Source: Streptomyces sp. ISL-11 (GTDB lineage: Bacteria; Actinomycetota; Actinomycetes; Streptomycetales; Streptomycetaceae). Taken from it: a stretch of 64,000 bases of DNA. Every line of letters begins with the position of its first letter. Within the stretch, counting starts at the first letter, position 1. Location: positions 1-64,000 of the forward strand of contig NZ_JAGGOL010000034.1 of NCBI RefSeq assembly GCF_018614525.1, given 5' to 3'. Below the pieces are notes generated by a model. That model did not search any database. It was not told where the DNA came from and worked only from the letters and a program-made list of their open reading frames with translations. The position numbers and the translations under genes are program-made. Of this stretch, positions 46,885-55,926 are shown one piece after another.

Positions 46885-46976
46885 CGGCTGGGGTGGACTC
46901 GGCGGGAGCAGCGGGGGCTGCTCCGTCTGGAAGTCCCAACTTGCCGGGATGGGCAGGAAGGATCACCTTCTTTCGA

Positions 46977-49900
46977 TCAGTGTGCGGACATTGCCTCCGC
47001 GTAGCGCATCGCTCGGAGCACCGCTTGCGTGGTGTCCTCGGACCATGCCTCATGGATGTGGATCTCGTAGCGAGGAGTGAGAAGGTCCTGTGAGTCGCGG
47101 TTGTTGTAGACGCGCTCGCCCCCGCGGAAGTCGACCAGTTCCGGGCCGCGCTCACCCACCAGGGCCAGGCCGGCGGACGCCGACCGAGTACCCGTCCAAT
47201 AACCCTTTGGCGGCAAATTGGGATTCGCCTGCTGGACCTTGGAAATGTCGCCGTAGCGGTCCCGGATGTAATTGATCACGGAACTGAGATTCGCTATCGG
47301 GTCGAAAATGTCCCAGCTCGTACCCGACTGATGGTAGGCCCGGAACGTCGGGTCGATCACCTGACCCACCCCCTTGGAATGGGTACCCGAGGCCGCGTTG
47401 CTGTCCCAGTTATTCACCGCGAGGGGGTCGCCGCTGGACTCCCGCATGACCAGCGTGACCAGACCACGCAACCAGGCGCCGCCGGAGACTCCGGTGGCTT
47501 GCATCGCCGCCTGAATCCACGCGGTGAGCTGTCCGGACCCGACACCCCCGCCGCCGTCGAAGAGAGACTTGGGGATGCTGCCGGGCCAGGGGTTGAACGA
47601 CGGCCCATTGGAGTCGGCGACCCCGCCCTTCGGGCGCAGTGCCGCGGTGGCGCTGCGGTTGTACCCCCGGGTGTGCTTCAGCGAGTTGGACTCGTTGCCG
47701 CCGATCGTCTCGTCGGGGCCCACCATGATGTTGATGTGGCTGTCCCCGCCGTAGGTGAGCAGGTCACCGGGACGAGCGGACGAGACAGGGACGTGTTGCA
47801 TGGCCGCGTTCCACTGAGCGACCGCCGGCCACCGATTGGCCGGAGCGCCATGCGGCGAGCCACCATAGGCAGCGTTGGCCCCGGCCTGGTCAACCACGAA
47901 ACTCACGAAATCCGCGCACCACGCTTCGACAGCACCATTGGTGTACTTCGAGCCGCCGACCGCAGGAGCCTCGTTCGCGAACTCACGCCGGGCGATCTCC
48001 GCGACCCTTCCGCCACCGCCCTGGTGGTCGTCCAGGTACTTGCCCCACGCCTTCGCCCATGGCTGTGTCTTGCGGAAGTCGTCGGCCGACAGCCGGCCGA
48101 CGGCCGCGAGGGAGGAAGCGATGTGCTTCAGCTCCGGCTCGACCACCGCGGACCAGCCTCGGCCGATCGCCTCCTCGTAACCGGCGTACGGCTCGTCCTT
48201 GTGCTTCTCGACCCAGGCGCCGCCGCTGACGACGCCGCCGTTGGCAAAAACGTTTCCGCCTTTGCGGGCCGCAGCGTTCCAATCGTGAATGGTCTGCACA
48301 CCCAGGGCGCGTACGACCTCCGGGCGAAGAACGCCCTCGCCAGGGCTCAGCACCGCCGGCACCCGGTCAATCCCCGGGGCGTACCCGGGCACCACGCCAC
48401 CGGTTGCGAAGTGCAACTCGGTCAGGGGCGCGTCAGCCCCGGCGAGCTTGGCCATGGCACCGAGCATCGGCACCATGGCGGAGTTGTACGGGCCCCGGAT
48501 CGTGGACCGGGTGGAGGCGTCCACCGCGGCCATGGACGATGACCACGAGCTGCGGATCGCCGACGAGGAGGACTCGAAGACGCCCTGGAGCGTACCCAGC
48601 CCGGTCTGGAGGCGGGTGAACTGCCCCAGGCTGCTCGAGGTCGCCGCGGACACGCGGCCCTGTACAGCAGACCAGACCCCCTCATGAGCCGTCTGGAAGG
48701 TGCGCTCAGCGGAGGTGAGCGGGCCAGCAAGGTGCTGTGCCCACCGCTGCTGCGCGGGCCGGATCTCGCCGTCGATGGTGGAGCGGACGGCGGAGGAGAC
48801 CGCGTTCCACGAGGATCCGGCTGCCGCCTGGTGCTCGGCGACCGCCTTGGTCATGGCCTCCAGCGCGGCGCGGATGCGCTGCGCTGCAGCCTCGACAGCT
48901 TCCGCGTCCGGGACCGGCGTCACGTCGTCCTGGACCTGGCCCTCGCCGGAGGACCGGCTGAGGGTGCCGTACTTGGCTCCGCGATTGAGACCGTGAACGG
49001 CCTGATGTCCGAGAGCCCGGACTGCCTCGGGTCGCAGAACGGCTTCACCGGGGCTCAGCCGCGCGTGGACGATGTCGCGGCCGGGGCGGTAGCCCGGGAC
49101 GATCCCGCCATCGGCAAAGTCGAACAGACCCTGGGTGTTGGGCATCGCTTCGCGTGCCCGGTCCCAGAAGGAGTCGAAGACCTCGGCTGCGAACTCGCCC
49201 GGGTTCGAAGCGATGTCCTGGACGGCCTGGATGGTTTCCTGGACGCCGCTGATCATCTCAGTGAACATGGTGCGCAGGGCATCGATGCCCTCGCCCAGGA
49301 CCTTGCCGGGCCCATCAGTCGCGATCTTCTTGGCGAGCGACCCGATCTCTTTCGCCGTCTCATAGAGACCGCCGAAGAGATCTTGAATCATCTTCCAGAT
49401 GGACCCCGGGTTGAGCATGTGGTCCGTGAATGTCTGGCCGCGCTGGGCAATATTGCCCTCGCCCTTCCAGATGTCGTCCCACGCGTGCTGCCCGGCGGTC
49501 GGTGCGACGGCGCCAGCGACCAAGCCGACGAGCTGACCCACACCGGTGGGGGCTGCGCGAAGGAGGTCCGGTATTCGGTCGGTGATGAAGCCGCGCAGAT
49601 TGGTGAGCCGGTTCAGCGCGCTGCGGCCTGCCGCGTCACCGCCTTGCCGGGCGCCCCATGCGCGGAGGTTCTGACCGGTGTCAGCGCCGACACCGGAACC
49701 GGCCCGAGACATCAGGAGGCCGCCGTCGAAAGCTCCCACGGCGGGGCCCATGTTGATGCTGGACCACAGATCATCGAGGATGCTCAGCGGCCAGGGGCCC
49801 CCCTTGGGCGTGCCCTTGCCCGCAGTGCCCTTGGCGTGTCGGGTGAGACGGCCGCGGGCTGCGGCAGCGTTCCACCGGTTGATCGTGTCCGCGCCCAGGT

Positions 49901-52760
49901 GGTGAGCCACCTCCGGGCGGAGGATCGCCTCACCGGGGCTCAGCACCGCCGGGATACTGTCCACCCCGGGGGCGTAGCCGGGCAGCACGCCGCCCATCGC
50001 GTGACGGCTCGGCCGCGACTTCTTCCCGCCGCCCCCGGAACCGCCGCCTCCGCCGCCGTTGGCGACGTTGACAGCGATGATCTTAGTTTCTAGGCCGCCG
50101 GCCTTCTTCTCCGCCTTGTCCAGGGCATCGGCGAGCGTGCGGACCCGGGAAGTGACCTGACCCAAGCCGCGGCTGTTGACGTCCTTGATCTTCTCGTTGA
50201 GGTCCTTGGCGTGCCCGTACGAGCCCTTGATCGCCGGACTCAGGGAGCCGGAGAACCGCTCCCGAACAGCGGCAAGGCTGCGCCCGTTGATCTCTTTGAT
50301 CTCAGAGGAGACGTTTCCGGCGTGCCGGTAGGCCGTGTCCGCCTTGTCTTTCAGATACTCGAACTGCTGGCGGACCAGGCCCAGCTTGCCGTCGTTGAGC
50401 TGCCTGACGGCGTCGTGCACTTGGTGCACGTGCCGCTCGGACTCGTCCGCTCGCCCGGCAAGGGCCTGGAACTTGGCAGAAAGTTCTCCCAGCCCGGCCT
50501 GGTTCAGCTGCTGAACGCTGCGCTGCGCGCTCTCGATCTTCTGGTCGGCGTCGCGGGCGCCGGCCTTCACCGACGTGCCGAACTCACCGCCCAGCTCGTT
50601 CGCGAGGTTGGCCAGCCGTAGTTCGTTCAGCGCCCGTACCGCCGCCTTGACCGTCTCAATCTTCCGGTCCACCTCGCGCAGCGCCGCCTCGGCCTGCTCG
50701 GTGTTCAGGCGCAGCGCCTCTGTGCGGCTGTCCTGACCACGGGCCCGGTCGACCCCGCGACGAGCCAAGGAACGGTCGTCGCCGTGGTAGTCGGCGCGCC
50801 GCTCCCGGTAAGTCGACAGGTAGTTGCCCCGGCCGGCCCGCGTACCCGCGAGGGTCTGGTTTGCCGTGCGGGCGACGCCGCGCGTGCCCTTCGCCAGACC
50901 ACCGACCATCTTGAACAGCGGGCTGAACGCCTTGCCGACCTTGCCGAACGTCTTGGTCGCCATGCCAATCGCGATCGACAGCGGACCAAGGACTGCGGCT
51001 ACCTTGGCCACCTTGACGATGACGGCCTTGAGCTCGGGGTTGTCGTTAAGAAACTCCGCCGTCCACTCGAACCCCGTGACCAAGTAGTGGAGGGACTTGA
51101 CGAAATTGCGGATCAGGCCGCCAGACAGCTCCTGGAAGTCATCATCGGACAGCACCCCGTCCACACGGTCGATGAGCTTGAGAACGCTGTCTCCCAGCTC
51201 GGTCCATTCAAATCGACCTGTTTCCGGGTCGAAGTCTCCGAAGAGCTTGCCGGTATTGAGCTGCGCCTTCTCCTTGACGGACTGAAGGAGGCCGCCGATG
51301 GAGCCGGTGCCCAGATTCTCAGCCGTGCCCTTGACACCCTTCCGGGTGTCGTATGCCTTAAGGAAGTTTTCGAAGAAGCTCTTCGAGGAAACGCCGGCGC
51401 CACGTTCCTGGACCTTGGTCAGGAACTCCTTCGCTTCGGTGTCCTCGTCATCATCGGACTCGACCTTGAAACCCGCCATTTTTGCGAGTTCGTTGATGGG
51501 GATGCCAGTGCCCCGGCTGAACTGCTTCAACGAGCGTGTGTTCAGCTTCGACATGTCCATCATCATGTCCGCCGAATACATGGCGCTCTTCACACGCCCC
51601 GGGTCCATGACGCCGTACGAGGCGGCGAAGTCCGCGATCCCGCGGATCAACTTCTCGGACTTCTGCAAGGACTCCGAGCTGGTGTTGCCGTAAGACTGAA
51701 AATTCCGCGTCAGCTGCTGGAATTTATCCGTCATGTCTTCAAGGCTGAATGGGGTCTTAACTGCGAAGTCCTGAATGGACTTGATAGACGCCGAGACTTC
51801 CTTGTTGTCGAAGCCAGCACGCTCCAGGCCCCGAGAGGCCAGAAACTGCATATCGGCGGACTGTGATCCGATCTTCGTCATGTAGCCGGCGGCAGCAGCC
51901 AGCGGCATCACGAGGTTCTGCGTGAGCGTCCGGCCGATCTGCTCGACGTTGGTGCCGAACGTCTCGGTCCGCTGTGACAGCGACTTCCAGTGTTCGCCCG
52001 CCGTCTTGGTAGCCGTGCCGGACTCCCGGACGAACGCCCGGACCTGAGCCCGATTGCTGGCGACGGTATCGGCGTACTCGCGGCGCTGGAGCGCCAACTG
52101 GCGCAGCTCCTCCTGGAGCGCGACCTTTCGAGTCTGGATCGCCAGGCGTTCCTCGGCGGCGCGCTGTCGTGCGGCTGCGGTCAGCTCCCGCTCGGCCTGT
52201 CGCTGCTCGGCGGCGGCCTGCCGGGCGGCTTGCGCTACCTCTCGCTTGACCTGCCGGACTTCGGTGGCCAGCGCGCGCTCCTCCGCCTTCTCGGCGGCGA
52301 TGCGGCGGCGGGTGTCCGTCATGGCCTGCCGCTCGCCAGCGGCCTGTTCGCGGGCCTGCTGCTGGGCAGCCCGCATGCGCTCCCGTATCGCCTGCTGATT
52401 GGAGCGCACCACGTCGTTGATGGCCTGGCGGGTGGCCCGACTGGTGCCCTCCTCCATCTGCTCGCGCTGCTTGTGCAGATTGCGGAACATCCGCAGCTGC
52501 TTGCCGGCCTCCTCGCCGTGCACCTTCGTCAGGTGTCGCTCCAGCTGCCGGAGCTTCGCGCGGGAGTCCACCGCCTCCTTCTCCACTGCCTGCCGGGCCT
52601 GTTTGGCCGTACGTGAGGCGGTGGCAGTGGCCTGCTGGCTGGCCTGCGCCATATGCCGGGTGAGGTCAGCGCGCATTCGACCGACCGCTTCGCGGCTGAT
52701 CAGCGGCAAGATCTCGACGTAGCCGGAACCCACGCGGATGGGGGCCCTATTCATAGCCAC
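46977..52760 (-). CDS. Tape measure protein with two C-terminal peptidoglycan-hydrolase-like domains
   Basis: 1927 aa from GTG 52760 (AGGAGG five bases upstream). Residues 1-250 are Arg/Gln/Glu-rich coiled coil; the middle holds hydrophobic helices. Three copies of a GG(V/I)-PGY-x-PG unit ending LSPGE..LRPE occur at about 930, 1230 and 1450. A CHAP/NlpC-like region (AGANAAYGGSPHGAP to DSHINIMVG) and a soluble lytic transglycosylase-like domain (VTLVMRESSGDP, GVGQVIDPTF) lie near the C-terminus. It sets tail length and probably digests the wall during DNA entry. The 92-base gap to the Dit-like gene holds nothing evident. Confidence 0.9.
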   Translation of the reverse strand: MAMNRAPIRVGSGYVEILPLISREAVGRMRADLTRHMAQASQQATATASRTAKQARQAVEKEAVDSRAKLRQLERHLTKVHGEEAGKQLRMFRNLHKQREQMEEGTSRATRQAINDVVRSNQQAIRERMRAAQQQAREQAAGERQAMTDTRRRIAAEKAEERALATEVRQVKREVAQAARQAAAEQRQAERELTAAARQRAAEERLAIQTRKVALQEELRQLALQRREYADTVASNRAQVRAFVRESGTATKTAGEHWKSLSQRTETFGTNVEQIGRTLTQNLVMPLAAAAGYMTKIGSQSADMQFLASRGLERAGFDNKEVSASIKSIQDFAVKTPFSLEDMTDKFQQLTRNFQSYGNTSSESLQKSEKLIRGIADFAASYGVMDPGRVKSAMYSADMMMDMSKLNTRSLKQFSRGTGIPINELAKMAGFKVESDDDEDTEAKEFLTKVQERGAGVSSKSFFENFLKAYDTRKGVKGTAENLGTGSIGGLLQSVKEKAQLNTGKLFGDFDPETGRFEWTELGDSVLKLIDRVDGVLSDDDFQELSGGLIRNFVKSLHYLVTGFEWTAEFLNDNPELKAVIVKVAKVAAVLGPLSIAIGMATKTFGKVGKAFSPLFKMVGGLAKGTRGVARTANQTLAGTRAGRGNYLSTYRERRADYHGDDRSLARRGVDRARGQDSRTEALRLNTEQAEAALREVDRKIETVKAAVRALNELRLANLANELGGEFGTSVKAGARDADQKIESAQRSVQQLNQAGLGELSAKFQALAGRADESERHVHQVHDAVRQLNDGKLGLVRQQFEYLKDKADTAYRHAGNVSSEIKEINGRSLAAVRERFSGSLSPAIKGSYGHAKDLNEKIKDVNSRGLGQVTSRVRTLADALDKAEKKAGGLETKIIAVNVANGGGGGGSGGGGKKSRPSRHAMGGVLPGYAPGVDSIPAVLSPGEAILRPEVAHHLGADTINRWNAAAARGRLTRHAKGTAGKGTPKGGPWPLSILDDLWSSINMGPAVGAFDGGLLMSRAGSGVGADTGQNLRAWGARQGGDAAGRSALNRLTNLRGFITDRIPDLLRAAPTGVGQLVGLVAGAVAPTAGQHAWDDIWKGEGNIAQRGQTFTDHMLNPGSIWKMIQDLFGGLYETAKEIGSLAKKIATDGPGKVLGEGIDALRTMFTEMISGVQETIQAVQDIASNPGEFAAEVFDSFWDRAREAMPNTQGLFDFADGGIVPGYRPGRDIVHARLSPGEAVLRPEAVRALGHQAVHGLNRGAKYGTLSRSSGEGQVQDDVTPVPDAEAVEAAAQRIRAALEAMTKAVAEHQAAAGSSWNAVSSAVRSTIDGEIRPAQQRWAQHLAGPLTSAERTFQTAHEGVWSAVQGRVSAATSSSLGQFTRLQTGLGTLQGVFESSSSAIRSSWSSSMAAVDASTRSTIRGPYNSAMVPMLGAMAKLAGADAPLTELHFATGGVVPGYAPGIDRVPAVLSPGEGVLRPEVVRALGVQTIHDWNAAARKGGNVFANGGVVSGGAWVEKHKDEPYAGYEEAIGRGWSAVVEPELKHIASSLAAVGRLSADDFRKTQPWAKAWGKYLDDHQGGGGRVAEIARREFANEAPAVGGSKYTNGAVEAWCADFVSFVVDQAGANAAYGGSPHGAPANRWPAVAQWNAAMQHVPVSSARPGDLLTYGGDSHINIMVGPDETIGGNESNSLKHTRGYNRSATAALRPKGGVADSNGPSFNPWPGSIPKSLFDGGGGVGSGQLTAWIQAAMQATGVSGGAWLRGLVTLVMRESSGDPLAVNNWDSNAASGTHSKGVGQVIDPTFRAYHQSGTSWDIFDPIANLSSVINYIRDRYGDISKVQQANPNLPPKGYWTGTRSASAGLALVGERGPELVDFRGGERVYNNRDSQDLLTPRYEIHIHEAWSEDTTQAVLRAMRYAEAMSAH

Positions 52761-52769
52761 AGGGCCTCC

Positions 52770-53455
52770 TTACAGGTTGTTCATGTCCGCAAGAAATGCG
52801 GATAGTTCCTCACCCGATGCGAAGCTGTGTGCGGGCTTCTCTGGCTCGGGTTGCCCCGGGCGCCGGATAGGTTCCGGTGGGGTGAGATCGCCACTCTCCG
52901 AGGAGTTGGCCTTGAGGAAGAAGAAGTTGGCCAGCTCCAGTGCATCGGAGATGCGTGCTGCCAGGTGGTCTTGCACGGACCACACAGCTGACTTGTCGAA
53001 TACCGCCAGCAGCGAAGACTGGCCGGGCTTACCCATCAGTGCCTTGATCAGGACACTGATGCGACGAAGGGAAAGCCGTCCGCGCCATGCGTCGAGCAGG
53101 TCGATTCCGAAGTGCTCCAGCAGATCCGCTTCAAGCTCGCCGGGGTACTGCTGTATGACGCGGACGGTTTGAATTAGTTTCCCGAGTCGGCCTGGCCCGC
53201 CGCCTGGGCCACCTTGTCAGCGAAAACCGCGAAGTCGCCGAGCGTGGAGTCCTCATGAGCCAGGTAGGTCTTCCACTGGGCCGCGCCGAGGATCAGCCGG
53301 ACTGCCTCAACCTCATCCTGAGCCTCCAGAAGGGCGACGGGCAGCTTGAGCGGTGCGGGGACGGTGAACGTGATGTCGTGGTGCTCGAACGTGGTGGGGG
53401 AGTCCTTCGCCTCCTTCTTGGCGGCGGACTCGGTGGCGGGCGTGGCAGCAGTCAT
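52770..53455 (-). CDS. Tail assembly chaperone gpGT, made by -1 frameshifting
   Basis: Ribosomes slip back one base on GGGAAAC (53183-53177), just before the gpG stop, joining 93 residues of gpG to 135 residues of the T frame (LIQTVRVIQQYPGELEADLL to SAFLADMNNL). Total about 228 aa. The T frame has no good start of its own until 53036. Position directly before the tape measure gene and the X-XXY-YYZ slippery site are classic for siphoviruses. Confidence 0.85.
53174..53455 (-). CDS. Tail assembly chaperone gpG
   Basis: 93 aa from ATG 53455 to TAA 53174-53176. Acidic, Ala/Glu-rich N-terminus, then FEHHDITFTVPAPLKLPVAL and a helical domain. Coats the tape measure protein during tail assembly. 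Ends two codons after the start of the slippery site. Confidence 0.85.
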   Translation of the reverse strand: MTAATPATESAAKKEAKDSPTTFEHHDITFTVPAPLKLPVALLEAQDEVEAVRLILGAAQWKTYLAHEDSTLGDFAVFADKVAQAAGQADSGN

Positions 53456-53534
53456 GGTGGAACTCCAGAAGGCAAGAGAAGAAGCAGAGGGGCCGGGGAT
53501 GAAAGCAGCCCTCCCCGGCAGGGGCGGGGACGGG

Positions 53535-54449
53535 TTAGACCGTCTTGGGCTTGACGTCCACGACGAGCGCCCCTGCGGCGGCCTCGGTCGTGCCGTCGCC
53601 GGCCTTGATCTCGTAGCGGCCCGCCGGGCAGTCACTCGTCACGGACAGGGCGATGCGGGCGTCACCGCGCGGGTCGGTCTGACCGGCGGTAGCTGTGATC
53701 TTCTCGGTGCCCGTGGTGAGGGTGATCGGAGTGCCGGGCTTGAACCCGGTCAGGCTCACGTACACGGTGTCGCCCGGCGCCGCGGTCTCCGTCTCAAGCT
53801 CGGCAGCAGCCACCTTCGACGGAGGCGCGCTGCTCTCCTTGAGGTTGTCCGTGGTGAGCACGTAACCGAGCCGGCCGCTGCTGTCCAGCGCCTCGATCGT
53901 GAGTTCGTACTTGCCGGACTCCTGGCGCTGGAGCTGGATGGCACCACGGTCGGCGACCATCGCGCGCTCGATGACGGCGCGGTACTGCACGTCCGCCTGG
54001 GCCCAGTCGACCACCAGCGAGATCTCCTCAAGCTGAGGCGTGCTCGAAAGGTTCAGACGCCAGGTGCCGGGGACCTCCTTCCAGCCGCCGTTACCGTCCT
54101 TCTCGGTGGCCTTCTCCCACTTCGCACCGTAGAAAAGCTCGGTCGTAGAGAGGTTCGTCTCTACAAAACTGGCCTTGACCTTAAAGCTTGCTTCCTTGAC
54201 GTTGTACAGGACCGGCACCGCCGCCTGCCAAACCTTGACGGGGTCGCTGGAAATTTCTGGGGTGATGGTCACCCCGCCCTCGTCAACAAACCCAAGGGGC
54301 GTATAGCCGTCAGGGGTGACGCCCTTGACGCCGCACGAGGTCGGCGGGTTCGGCTTCGGACCGGTCTTCGGGATCGACGCGAAATAGACCGCACCCTCTG
54401 GTGCGAATCGGATGCGGCCAGCGTCATTGCCGTGCTTGTCAGCAGCTAT
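53535..54449 (-). CDS. Major tail tube protein, start codon abnormal
   Basis: About 304 aa if started at ATA 54449, where GGAG lies five bases upstream and the product begins AADKHGNDAGRIRFAPEGAV. The frame stays open back to a TAG at 54519-54521 without any ATG, GTG, TTG or CTG; ATT 54473 is another possibility, and GTG 54272 would give only 245 aa, losing conserved N-terminal sequence. The tube domain (SDPVKVWQAAVPVLYNVKEA, GAKWEK) is followed by an Ig-like C-terminal domain (ETAAPGDTVYVSLTGFKPGT). A mutated ATG or a non-standard start would explain it. Confidence 0.75.
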   Translation of the reverse strand: MAADKHGNDAGRIRFAPEGAVYFASIPKTGPKPNPPTSCGVKGVTPDGYTPLGFVDEGGVTITPEISSDPVKVWQAAVPVLYNVKEASFKVKASFVETNLSTTELFYGAKWEKATEKDGNGGWKEVPGTWRLNLSSTPQLEEISLVVDWAQADVQYRAVIERAMVADRGAIQLQRQESGKYELTIEALDSSGRLGYVLTTDNLKESSAPPSKVAAAELETETAAPGDTVYVSLTGFKPGTPITLTTGTEKITATAGQTDPRGDARIALSVTSDCPAGRYEIKAGDGTTEAAAGALVVDVKPKTV

Positions 54450-54473
54450 GGGAACTCCAGGTGCTAGAGAAAT

Positions 54474-54496
54474 AAAAAAAGCCCCCGAGAAGGGGC
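54474..54496 (-). terminator. Terminator between head-completion and tail genes
   Basis: Minus strand: AGCCCC, loop TTCTC, GGGGGCT, then seven T. It is just upstream of the major tail gene, so tail transcription may need anti-termination or an extra promoter. Confidence 0.85.
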
Positions 54497-54510
54497 TGCG
54501 TAAGAGGCCA

Positions 54511-54894
54511 TCAGACCTCTATGAAGAAGAGGGCGACCTCGCCGCCGTACACGTGCTCCCGGGATACCTGGTCGGGCAGATAGCGGGGCGCGCTGACCTC
54601 GGCCACGTCGAGGAACTGGGCACCGGGAACGACGGCTCCCGGGGCGTGTTCGAGCAGCTGCTCGCGCAGGGCGTACGCCAGGGCGACGGCCTCGCTGCGG
54701 TCGGGATGAACGACGCTGTACTCGATGTCCGCGCGGTCGGCCCGGTTGCGGACGCGCCGGAACCCTCCGCTGTGCTCCAGGTAGATCGTGACCTCGCCGG
54801 GCTCACGGCCGACCAGGTCCCCCGTTACGTACTCCCTGATGCCGGAGACCGTCTGTAGATACTCCACCAGCAGGGCAACCGGGTCTCGTCTCAC
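54511..54894 (-). CDS. Tail terminator-like protein
   Basis: 127 aa from GTG 54894, overlapping the previous stop (GTGA). DPVALLVEYLQTVSGIREYV and a beta-rich remainder fit the tail-completion/terminator family placed immediately before the tail tube gene. Assigned mainly by order. Confidence 0.7.
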   Translation of the reverse strand: MRRDPVALLVEYLQTVSGIREYVTGDLVGREPGEVTIYLEHSGGFRRVRNRADRADIEYSVVHPDRSEAVALAYALREQLLEHAPGAVVPGAQFLDVAEVSAPRYLPDQVSREHVYGGEVALFFIEV

Positions 54895-55250
54895 TCGGCC
54901 CTCGCCCGCTCCAGAGCGCGCTTGAGGAACCTGTTCCCGCGGTGCCGGCCGCCCTTCCGGTCTCGCCAGCCGCCGTCGAGGTCCTGCCACAGCGCGTGGA
55001 AGACCCGGCGGTCTTCCTCGACCACGACGTTGCCGCGCCAACTGGTCGCGTCCAAGGCGACGGCGGTTGAGATGTTGTTCTTGATCGCGGTCCAATCGTT
55101 CTTCGCCATGCTGGCGCGCGGTGCGAGCCCGACGGCCACGGTCCTGACCGTCTCGGTGTGCACGGTGACCAGGTCCCGAACACCGTGGGACCGGAGCACC
55201 TCTCGCTCCCATGTCTTGTTCAGTTCGAGACGCACACGGACAGCAGCCAT
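54891..55250 (-). CDS. Head-tail / neck protein (HK97 gp10-like)
   Basis: 119 aa from ATG 55250. VRVRLELNKTWEREVLRSHG, then a central beta region and a basic C-terminal helix (RGNRFLKRALERARAE), as in HK97 gp10 or minor capsid proteins. Assigned by position and composition. Start overlaps the previous stop. Confidence 0.68.
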   Translation of the reverse strand: MAAVRVRLELNKTWEREVLRSHGVRDLVTVHTETVRTVAVGLAPRASMAKNDWTAIKNNISTAVALDATSWRGNVVVEEDRRVFHALWQDLDGGWRDRKGGRHRGNRFLKRALERARAE

Positions 55251-55579
55251 CAGTGCTCCACTTCCCACGCGTTGACGCGGACGTGCCGCAGATTGCCCGA
55301 GCCCCACACCATGGGGAATCCGTCCACCTCGTACCAGCGGCCGGAGATCAGAAGCCGGTCCGCGGAGTCCACCGCCACGCTGTGCGGCAAGTACACGCGA
55401 AGCCGACGTTGCGCGGTCTCCCTGGCCGGGCTGCGGACTTCGAAGCTCCGGTCGGGCTGGACCGATGCTGGCCCTGCCCAGACCTGCGTCTGCTCAGGAG
55501 GCATCGCCCAGTCACGTTTCCGCGTGTAGCCGGCGGCCACCAACGGCGCCCGGTGCACCTCGACGTGGTCGGGGAGCAT
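55250..55579 (-). CDS. Head closure / stopper-like protein
   Basis: 109 aa from ATG 55579 (ATGA overlap). MLPDHVEVHRAPLVAAGYTR, then a small beta barrel ending in VNAWEVEH. Matches the head-tail stopper (SPP1 gp16-like) position and size. Confidence 0.68.
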   Translation of the reverse strand: MLPDHVEVHRAPLVAAGYTRKRDWAMPPEQTQVWAGPASVQPDRSFEVRSPARETAQRRLRVYLPHSVAVDSADRLLISGRWYEVDGFPMVWGSGNLRHVRVNAWEVEH

Positions 55580-55923
55580 CACGGACCACACCTCGTCAAC
55601 GGGATGGAGCCGAACTTCGGGCGGTACCGTTTCAGTGCCGCGCGCGAGGCCGGCGACAGGGACTGGGCGGATGCCGCTGCGCCGTACGTCACCTCGACGT
55701 CCCCGGTCCGCTCGCTCAGGACGCCCGGCTGCATGGCCAGCCACCGGATCACCTCAGCGCAGATGACGGCCCGAATGCCCGGCGCCTCGTCGCGGTACCC
55801 GGAGCCGCAGTAGTCCTGCACGAGCGCGGTAGCGTCGTGGATGAATGCCTCGACACGGGGCCGCTCGCCGGGATCGAGGTCCCGGCCGAGCCGCACCGCG
55901 ATGTCGATGGGTATGACGGGCAA
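55579..55923 (-). CDS. Head-tail connector (adaptor-like) protein
   Basis: 114 aa from ATG 55923. Helical, with FIHDATALVQDYCGSGY and VICAEVIRWLAMQPGVLSER, typical of gp6/gp15-type adaptors that bind beneath the portal. Follows the major capsid gene after three bases. Confidence 0.72.
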   Translation of the reverse strand: MPVIPIDIAVRLGRDLDPGERPRVEAFIHDATALVQDYCGSGYRDEAPGIRAVICAEVIRWLAMQPGVLSERTGDVEVTYGAAASAQSLSPASRAALKRYRPKFGSIPLTRCGP

Positions 55924-55926
55924 CGG

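Noticed and set aside
43885..47004. 1039-codon plus-strand open frame opposite the tail genes
   Set aside because: Composition and low complexity are antisense shadows of the Gp37-like, Dit-like and fibre genes on the minus strand.
53036..53455. Large minus-strand frame start upstream of gpG (to 53635) as the true gene start
   Set aside because: The additional N-terminal residues overlap the tail-tube gene in another frame and have no ribosome site; ATG 53455 fits.
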